A stretch of 5,204 nt of DNA from Caryophanales bacterium (GTDB taxonomy: Bacteria > Bacillota_I > Bacilli_A > RFN20 > CAG-826), in NCBI GenBank assembly GCA_022781015.1, contig JALEUF010000080.1:1-5204 (forward strand), read 5' to 3'. Numbering within the stretch: the stretch's first letter is position 1; each line of letters begins with the position of its first letter. The notes beneath the pieces are model-generated. The model ran no database searches and was not told where the DNA came from. It saw only the letters and a program-made list of their open reading frames with translations. Position numbers and translations under genes: made by a program. Of the stretch, positions 1 to 5,204 are shown piece after piece.

Positions 1-170
1 AGGGAAAAATCCACTTGGGATGGGCAGACTAGCGATACTTTGATTGAATTCTCTAAATTCAAGCCATACGAAACTACTAGGGAAGATGGAAGGAAGCAAA
101 TAGATGTCTATTCTTTTGATTCAGGCAATAAAAAGCTTACACTTTATCCAACTTTGACTGAAGCAATGGG
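1..170 (+). other. C-terminal part of a CBM41-like module in the pullulanase
   Basis: The first roughly 55 visible residues contain a tryptophan, then TSDTLIEFSKF, then a beta strand QIDVYSF and a polar turn before LTLYP. This matches the usual ending of CBM41 (pullulanase-associated) domains, where a Trp and a 'DR-id-ls' strand are followed by a 'vyl.sGd..iy' strand. Most of the module lies outside the window. The assignment is by pattern only; an alternative is another small beta domain of the pullulanase N-terminus. Confidence 0.5.
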
Positions 171-2736
171 AGATTATATTAAGGTTGCTAAAGTCAATGA
201 TGATTGGAAATCTATCTATGTCGAAGGGGATGGATATGATACTGGCACAGGAGATAATAGCAATGTTGGGATAATTAATGCTATAACAGTCTATTCTTTT
301 CCAAATAGCTATCAACTTCTTAGCGATACCATAAAAGAACAAAAGAAGAATGATTACATAATCTATCAAGACGCCCCAAGGAAAAAGGAATTAACTATTA
401 CCCTTAAGGAAGAATTAGTTCCTACTAACCAATATTTAGTCGAAGTCTATTTTGTTTCCGATATGGATAATGTCAAACGCGCCAATGTATCCTTTTCATC
501 TTTGTTTGAATCCGAGATTTGGAAAAATAAATATGAATATGAAGGCGATGATTTGGGATTGACATTCAAAGATGCATCAAATCCAAATAGGGCAACATTC
601 AAATTATGGTCCCCATTAGCATTTGATGTTAAGTTGTATACCTATCAAAAAAGTGCTCCTTTGGCCTATTTTGACCATTATGTAGGGGGAACTGCCTTTA
701 AGAATATCTACCAAATGAAATATACTTCAAAAGGAGTCTATGAAGCGGTAGTCGACTTAAAGGAAGAAGATAAATTCTATACTTATTATGTAAGCAATAT
801 CGAAGGTCAATTCGAGACTATCGACCCATATGCCAAAGCTAGCGGCATCAATGGAATTAGAGGGGCAATATTAAATAACAATCAATGGAAAGAAACTGAT
901 CCAGAAGGATTTTCTTCCATCAGGGGAAATACTTCTTCCTATCCATTTACCCACATAAATACCTTGAATGACCTAGATATCTATGAAGTGCATATCCGTG
1001 ATTTCACTGCTTCTAATACATGGGTTTCTAATAATGATAATAGAAGGGGCACCTATAACGCTTTCATTGAAGAAGGTACGACTTATGAAGGTGTCTCGAC
1101 CGGATTTGATTCACTTAAGGAATTAGGGGTTTCAGCCGTGCAGCTTTTACCTGTATTCGACCAAGATAATGATGAAAGAGTATGGCTAAATAAGGATGGA
1201 ACCTATAGAAAATACCCTACCTATAACTGGGGATATAACCCAAGTAACTATAATGTTATAGAAGGTGCATATGCTTCTAATCCAGAAGATGAACTCAATA
1301 GGATTAAGGAATTCAAGAACCTAGTCAAGAAATGTGCCGATAACGACATTAGAGTCATAATGGATGTTGTCTATAACCATGTTTCTAGCGTTTCTAAGTC
1401 TAGTTTTACCAAAACCATGCCTCAATATTATTTCAAGGTTGATGAAAATGGTTCCTATATCGACCAAACAGGATGTAACAATACCCTTGATTCATCTAAG
1501 GGAATGGTTGAACGCTATATAATCAATTCAGTTTGCTTCTATGCAAAAGAATACGGAATAAAAGGCTTTAGATTCGATTTGATGGGATGTATTGAAACTT
1601 CTACGATGAGAAAACTAAAAGATGCCTTATACGAAATCGATCCCGAAATCGTTGTCTATGGCGAAGGATGGAGAGGAAGTGGATTTGCTAGTTCAACCCA
1701 AGCTGGAAAGGAAAATGTCTATCAATATCTAGGGGATAACGGCAAGGGGGAAGTCGGTGCTTTTAATGATGGAGGTAGAAACGGTCTTAAAGGCGATACA
1801 AAATGGGCTGATATTGTTCCTTCTTATGGCTTTATGGGACAAGGTCCTTCCGATTTAAGCGAAGATACAATGTATGATGCAGCCTGCACTTATCTAGGTG
1901 AAAATAGGCATGTAACCCAAGCTGGCATTGCTACTAGCCCAACCCAAACGATAAATTATGTCGATTGCCACGATAATTACACTTTATATGATTCGCTTAA
2001 TTATATGTATGATGGAGGGAAGAATTGCAATAACGACACTAACCCAATTCAAGATGCTGCTCTTGCAACGATGAGTTATGTAATCTTCTCCCAAGGCGCT
2101 GCCTTTATCCATGGGGGAAGTGAATTCTTTAGGCAAAAAATCATGAAAAAAGATGATCCTAATATCGATTTATTAAAGGATTCTATCAAAGTGCATGAGA
2201 CCTATATCGAAGGTGATGGATTTGAAATACCTGATGGAGATGGGGATTATCTTATCAGGAATTCCTATCAATATGGAGATTCGGTCAATGCTTTTGATTG
2301 GTCTAGGAAAGTCAAATACCTTTCTTATTTCAACAAGATGAAAGAGGCTATATCTACTAGAAAAGCGTTAGTGAAAGAAGGAAGGCTCGGAGTTAGCTAC
2401 AACGCTATCCAAGGTTCCTATAAGGACAAGGAAGGAAACATTAAGAAATATAGCCGCCTATGGGATGATTTGGTGCAGCGCGATGCTTCAAATCTATTAC
2501 GTCCAGTTTTGGCAGCCCAGACTGAATTCTCCAAGATGCCAGCTTCTACTAAATTAGATGTCTATTCTTTCCTTGGGGGAAGGATGAATGAAGATGAATC
2601 CATTATCGGAATCGGCAACGGCAAACTTAGGGTCTTATATGGCTCCAAGCGTAATAAAGGCGATATAATCGAAATTTCTGATTATAAATTAGCCATTAGC
2701 AAGCATGAAATGCTATTTGTAGAAAGGATTGCCTAA
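1..2736 (+). CDS. pulA: Type I pullulanase (GH13, CBM41-tail + CBM48), 5'-truncated
   Basis: Debranching enzyme that hydrolyses alpha-1,6 links in pullulan, amylopectin or glycogen fragments. The frame is open to the first base of the window, so the start codon lies upstream; the TTG at position 40 is an ordinary leucine inside the domain. 911 residues are visible (numbered from window codon 1). Visible 1-55 look like the tail of a CBM41 starch-binding module, about 56-160 a pullulanase N-terminal beta domain, and CBM48 starts near YEYEGDDLG (about 178). The barrel begins around IYEVHIRDF (327). The type I signature YNWGYNP is at 408-414, region I DVVYNH at 455-460, nucleophile Asp526 in GFRFDLMG, acid/base Glu555 in YGEGW, and transition-state Asp658 in VDCHDN, so the enzyme appears catalytically intact. 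A C-terminal beta domain ends the protein. An extra segment at about 794-840 is unusual. No signal peptide can be seen because the N-terminus is missing; surface location is inferred from the lipoprotein neighbours. Confidence 0.95.
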   Translation, partial: REKSTWDGQTSDTLIEFSKFKPYETTREDGRKQIDVYSFDSGNKKLTLYPTLTEAMGDYIKVAKVNDDWKSIYVEGDGYDTGTGDNSNVGIINAITVYSFPNSYQLLSDTIKEQKKNDYIIYQDAPRKKELTITLKEELVPTNQYLVEVYFVSDMDNVKRANVSFSSLFESEIWKNKYEYEGDDLGLTFKDASNPNRATFKLWSPLAFDVKLYTYQKSAPLAYFDHYVGGTAFKNIYQMKYTSKGVYEAVVDLKEEDKFYTYYVSNIEGQFETIDPYAKASGINGIRGAILNNNQWKETDPEGFSSIRGNTSSYPFTHINTLNDLDIYEVHIRDFTASNTWVSNNDNRRGTYNAFIEEGTTYEGVSTGFDSLKELGVSAVQLLPVFDQDNDERVWLNKDGTYRKYPTYNWGYNPSNYNVIEGAYASNPEDELNRIKEFKNLVKKCADNDIRVIMDVVYNHVSSVSKSSFTKTMPQYYFKVDENGSYIDQTGCNNTLDSSKGMVERYIINSVCFYAKEYGIKGFRFDLMGCIETSTMRKLKDALYEIDPEIVVYGEGWRGSGFASSTQAGKENVYQYLGDNGKGEVGAFNDGGRNGLKGDTKWADIVPSYGFMGQGPSDLSEDTMYDAACTYLGENRHVTQAGIATSPTQTINYVDCHDNYTLYDSLNYMYDGGKNCNNDTNPIQDAALATMSYVIFSQGAAFIHGGSEFFRQKIMKKDDPNIDLLKDSIKVHETYIEGDGFEIPDGDGDYLIRNSYQYGDSVNAFDWSRKVKYLSYFNKMKEAISTRKALVKEGRLGVSYNAIQGSYKDKEGNIKKYSRLWDDLVQRDASNLLRPVLAAQTEFSKMPASTKLDVYSFLGGRMNEDESIIGIGNGKLRVLYGSKRNKGDIIEISDYKLAISKHEMLFVERIA
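2723..2728 (+). promoter_or_regulatory. Ribosome binding site of the starch-binding lipoprotein gene
   Basis: AAAGGA lies inside the last codons of the pullulanase gene, with 10 bases between it and the ATG at 2739. It supports that ATG as the start. The spacing is slightly long, and ribosomes finishing the pullulanase 2 bases earlier could also reinitiate here. Confidence 0.55.
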
Positions 2737-2738
2737 AT

Positions 2739-3905
2739 ATGAAAAAGAATATTGTATTACTAATAACTTTGCCTCTAGTTATGCTAGCTGGATGTGACGG
2801 GGAGACTCCATCTAGTTCAAGTCCAATTGAGACTGGGACTGATGAAACTATCTATCACACTGTTACTTTCCATTCTAATGGGGGAAGTGAAGTTACTCCA
2901 ATAAAGGTAAAGCATAATACTTTTGCCAAAGAACCAACTAAGCCAACAAAGGAAAACTATAGATTCGGTGGTTGGTATGTCGATAATGATTCATTCCAAG
3001 TCAAATACCTATTCAGGTCGACCTTTGTTACTTCTGATTGGGATTTATATGCAAAATGGGATGAAATAGAGGTTTCTTCAACCAATTCTTCTAGCAGCGA
3101 ATCTACTTCGACTTCTAGTAGCGAAGATAATTATTCCGCGACCATATATTTTGCCGATGCTTCTTGGTGGAATAAAGATGCTGCCTCTACTAATGTTAGA
3201 CTCGGTGCCATCGATGATGATACTGGTAATGGCAGGAAGATGGAACATATTCGTTTCTGCCCGACTACATATACTAATGTTGGCTATAATTACTGGAAAA
3301 TAGATATAGAAGATATTAGGGAAATTAGTTATCTTTCTTTCTTAAGGATGTCAGGAGATGGAGAAACTTATTGGGGAGCTTTCTCTACAACTATATTGCC
3401 TGAAGATTTGACTACTACTAATCTATTTACCATCAAAGATAGCGAAGAAAATTATTCAACTAGCGTAGTGGGGACTTGGTCGACTTATGATCCTAGCGAT
3501 ATAGGCAATCCTGACGCAATAGAGCCACCTTTACCTCCAGCAGTTGAAGAAGGTTATAAGATTGTTGGTTCAGGTTCATTCCTAAATGAAGGGGATGATT
3601 GGACTAGTGTTTCTGGAGTTTTATTAGAATCAAAGCCAGATACATCTTATCCTGACCAAGTCGGCATTAGGATTAGTTTCGCTATTTCTGATACCTGGAA
3701 AATCCATGATACTAGAGAAGGGGGTACTCTTTGGGCTGGATATAGTGCAATCGAAGGTGATACTTCTTTATTGAACGAGGCTTATTTTAAAAATGATGCC
3801 GATGATAACGTTATTGTTACTAAGGCCGGTACTTTCGATATTTATTTCAAACCATCTAATTCTAAGATTTGGATTAGTTTAGTTACTGAAAGCGGGGTAG
3901 AGTAA
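2739..3905 (+). CDS. Putative starch-binding surface lipoprotein with InlB-type repeat
   Basis: 388-residue secreted lipoprotein with no recognisable catalytic domain. Residues 1-18 form a signal peptide (MKK, hydrophobic core) with lipobox LAGC, so Cys19 should be lipidated and the protein anchored on the outer face of the membrane. A Ser/Pro-rich spacer follows. Residues 39-108 are one Listeria-Bacteroides (Flg_new/InlB B) repeat with the hallmarks VTFHSNGG, FGGWY and DLYAKW. A second Ser/Thr/Glu linker is at 113-131. Residues about 132-250 begin IYFADASWWN and end with a GTWSTY strand, resembling CBM25/26-type starch modules. Residues about 272-386 form a second beta module (YKIVGSGSF ... 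WKIHD ... AGTFDIYF ... KIWISL) of the kind found beside amylase domains. It follows the pullulanase by 2 bases and overlaps the amylase start by 1. Role inferred: capturing starch at the cell surface for its two enzymatic neighbours. The lipoprotein call is firm; ligand identity is inference. Confidence 0.85.
   Translation: MKKNIVLLITLPLVMLAGCDGETPSSSSPIETGTDETIYHTVTFHSNGGSEVTPIKVKHNTFAKEPTKPTKENYRFGGWYVDNDSFQVKYLFRSTFVTSDWDLYAKWDEIEVSSTNSSSSESTSTSSSEDNYSATIYFADASWWNKDAASTNVRLGAIDDDTGNGRKMEHIRFCPTTYTNVGYNYWKIDIEDIREISYLSFLRMSGDGETYWGAFSTTILPEDLTTTNLFTIKDSEENYSTSVVGTWSTYDPSDIGNPDAIEPPLPPAVEEGYKIVGSGSFLNEGDDWTSVSGVLLESKPDTSYPDQVGIRISFAISDTWKIHDTREGGTLWAGYSAIEGDTSLLNEAYFKNDADDNVIVTKAGTFDIYFKPSNSKIWISLVTESGVE
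3088..3125 (+). repeat. Imperfect direct repeat in the Ser-rich linker
   Basis: Two copies of CTTCTAGYAGCGAA, at 3088-3101 and 3112-3125, differ at one base and lie 24 bases (8 codons) apart in frame. They encode the Ser-Ser-Ser-Glu parts of the linker between the InlB-type repeat and the first putative starch-binding module. Likely a small in-frame duplication of linker codons or repeated use of the same serine codons. Confidence 0.5.
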
Positions 3906-3907
3906 TG
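3903..3907 (+). promoter_or_regulatory. TAATG stop/start overlap between the lipoprotein and amylase genes
   Basis: The TAA of the lipoprotein gene shares its last A with the ATG of the amylase gene. Upstream there is only a weak purine run (GGGG at 3894-3897), not a good Shine-Dalgarno sequence. Start of the amylase gene probably depends on translational coupling to the gene before it. The start choice is supported by the signal peptide that follows at once. Confidence 0.6.
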
Positions 3908-5204
3908 AAAAAGTCATCTTGCATTCTTTTATTAGCCTTCTCTAGCCTGGCTTTATCTTGCTCAGGAGGGAATTCTTCTAGTGTTTCCTCTTCTTTTACT
4001 AATACCGAAACTTCATTTTATCAAACATATACATTGATGTTTGCCTCTTGTGGAGGTGATTCAATCCAATCTATCACCCATAAAGAGGGAGAAGAAATTG
4101 ATTTATCTAAATATGTTCCTTCTAGGGCTGGATATTCCTTTATTTCTTGGTGTAAGGAATATGATTCTGCGACTAAGATGGGAAAGATTGGTACTGAGAT
4201 TACTTCCTTAAAGATGCCAAGGGGCAATTTGGTCATTTATGCTAGATACAAAAAGGAATCTACTCCAAATCATACCGAAGAAGAATTGAATAAATATCTA
4301 GCTGCTTTAAAAACCAATTCGGAAGCAAACCATTTCTATTTCCATTATTATCGTTATGATAATTCTCCTTCTAGCTATGAAGATTATGATATCTGGGCCT
4401 GGAATATGGCCCCGAGCGCAAGCGAAGGACATAAATTCGATTGGGTTGGTAGGACTAGTAGTAGCGATGGATTCGATGTTACTGGAGATGCCTCTATCGA
4501 TAGCTTTGGGGGCGCTTATGTCGATATTGATTTAAAGGCAACTTATTCTAGTGGCTGGGACAATACAAATAAAAAGTTCTTAAATAAACCAATGAGTTTT
4601 GATGGATCTAGCAAGATTGGAATCCAGATTGTTAAATCTTCTACTAGAAAATCTGGCGGTGGATTCTGGGTTAATGATGGGTCTAATTTATCAGTCAAGC
4701 TAGATGAATTTGCCCTTGAACTAGAAGATGGAAACAAGGCTTACCATGCCTTTGTCTTGCAAGATCAAGTCCAGACTTCTCTTTCTGCTAAGCCAATTAG
4801 TTCATTATCTTCTCCATTTGATAATGACGATGGGAGCAATGTCACTTATGGCGATTCTAAATATGATGATGTAAATTGGAACAAAACTGCCTCTAAAATG
4901 GCAACTTCTAGCGACTTCAAGTCTTTAGGAGTTGGTTATCAAATAATGGTATCTTCTTTTGCTGATAGCGATGGGGATGGCTTTGGGGATATTTATGGAA
5001 TCAGCCAAAAGCTAGATTATCTAAGCGATTTAGGAGTAAAGGTACTTTGGCTTACCCCAATCCAATTGTCATCTTCTTACCATGGCTATGATATTTCCGA
5101 TTATACAAAAGTCGATCCTAAATTTGGGTCTAAGACTTCTCCAAACGCAGTAGATGGCTTAGTAAGCGCCAAATCAGCCTTGTTAGATTATAAAGACTTA
5201 ATCG
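3905..5204 (+). CDS. GH13 alpha-amylase-family lipoprotein (InlB repeat + CBM41-like), 3'-truncated
   Basis: Surface glycoside hydrolase of the alpha-amylase/neopullulanase type, predicted to cut alpha-1,4 glucans. 433 residues are visible and the frame has no stop before the window ends. A signal peptide (MKK then hydrophobic) ends in ALSC, a non-canonical lipobox (Ala at -3), so Cys19 is the likely lipid anchor. A Ser-rich spacer follows. Residues 39-116 are a divergent InlB B/Flg_new repeat (SCGG in place of SNGG, GYSFISW, LVIYARY). Residues about 141-292 resemble CBM41: HFYFHYYRYD, then DIWAW, and a later IGIQIVK strand. The GH13 barrel starts near 343 with GYQIMVSSF, DSDGDGFGD and YLSDLGVKVLWLTPI, followed by YHGYD at 392-396. 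That His-Gly-Tyr-Asp element is the usual GH13 early substrate-binding motif. The three catalytic carboxylates and region I lie beyond the window, so activity and exact subfamily cannot be checked here. Confidence 0.88.
   Translation, partial: MKKSSCILLLAFSSLALSCSGGNSSSVSSSFTNTETSFYQTYTLMFASCGGDSIQSITHKEGEEIDLSKYVPSRAGYSFISWCKEYDSATKMGKIGTEITSLKMPRGNLVIYARYKKESTPNHTEEELNKYLAALKTNSEANHFYFHYYRYDNSPSSYEDYDIWAWNMAPSASEGHKFDWVGRTSSSDGFDVTGDASIDSFGGAYVDIDLKATYSSGWDNTNKKFLNKPMSFDGSSKIGIQIVKSSTRKSGGGFWVNDGSNLSVKLDEFALELEDGNKAYHAFVLQDQVQTSLSAKPISSLSSPFDNDDGSNVTYGDSKYDDVNWNKTASKMATSSDFKSLGVGYQIMVSSFADSDGDGFGDIYGISQKLDYLSDLGVKVLWLTPIQLSSSYHGYDISDYTKVDPKFGSKTSPNAVDGLVSAKSALLDYKDLI

Noticed and set aside
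40..42. TTG as the pullulanase start codon
   Set aside because: The frame is open to base 1 and the codons before position 40 encode residues that fit a CBM41 tail, so this is an internal Leu codon of a 5'-truncated gene.
121..369. Minus-strand open frame of 82 codons
   Set aside because: It lies wholly opposite the pullulanase coding region; its hydrophobic, Ile-rich product is typical of antisense frames in AT-rich genes, and there is no convincing family or context.
101..2570. 16-base identical string TAGATGTCTATTCTTT at 101-116 and 2555-2570
   Set aside because: Both copies encode a DVYSF beta strand in the same frame with the gene's preferred codons; too short and isolated to be a mobile or recombination repeat.
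2111..2891. 14-base identical string ATGGGGGAAGTGAA at 2111-2124 and 2878-2891
   Set aside because: Both encode Gly-Gly-Ser-Glu in unrelated domains; explained by codon preference.
4021..4236. Minus-strand open frame of 71 codons
   Set aside because: Antisense to the InlB-type repeat of the amylase lipoprotein; no recognisable protein.
4543..4737. Minus-strand open frame of 64 codons
   Set aside because: Antisense to the CBM41-like region of the amylase lipoprotein; no recognisable protein.

Overview
The window holds three consecutive plus-strand genes packed end to end. They look like part of an operon for extracellular starch (alpha-glucan) degradation: a type I pullulanase cut off at its 5' side (1-2736), a complete starch-binding lipoprotein with no catalytic domain (2739-3905), and a GH13 amylase-family lipoprotein that runs off the 3' end (3905-5204). 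The junctions are a 2-base gap and a 1-base stop/start overlap. There is no non-coding stretch of any size, no tRNA or rRNA, no CRISPR array, no mobile element, and no promoter or terminator that I can support. The minus-strand reading frames are shadows of these genes.

The composition is AT-rich (about 37% G+C in a line counted by hand). Arginine is written mostly AGA/AGG, tryptophan is TGG and TGA is not read as an amino acid. Two of the proteins begin with a lipoprotein signal peptide followed by a serine-rich spacer and a Listeria-Bacteroides (InlB B / Flg_new) repeat. Together this suggests a low-GC Gram-positive or wall-less relative (Bacilli/Mollicutes-like, perhaps a gut uncultured lineage) using the standard bacterial code. 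The taxon is inference only.

The genes make functional sense together. The pullulanase has all GH13 catalytic residues plus the YNWGYNP signature and would cut alpha-1,6 branches. The amylase-type protein carries a CBM41-like module ahead of its (beta/alpha)8 barrel and would attack linear alpha-1,4 stretches. The middle lipoprotein has two beta-rich, aromatic-rich modules and would hold the polysaccharide at the cell surface. This resembles in logic, though not in sequence, the SusE/SusF and SusG lipoproteins of Bacteroidetes. No transporter or regulator is visible in the window.

The pieces least explained by known families are the two C-terminal modules of the middle lipoprotein, the shared spacer-repeat stalk of the two lipoproteins, and a roughly 45-residue extra segment near the end of the pullulanase barrel. 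I do not see a clearly novel system beyond this arrangement.
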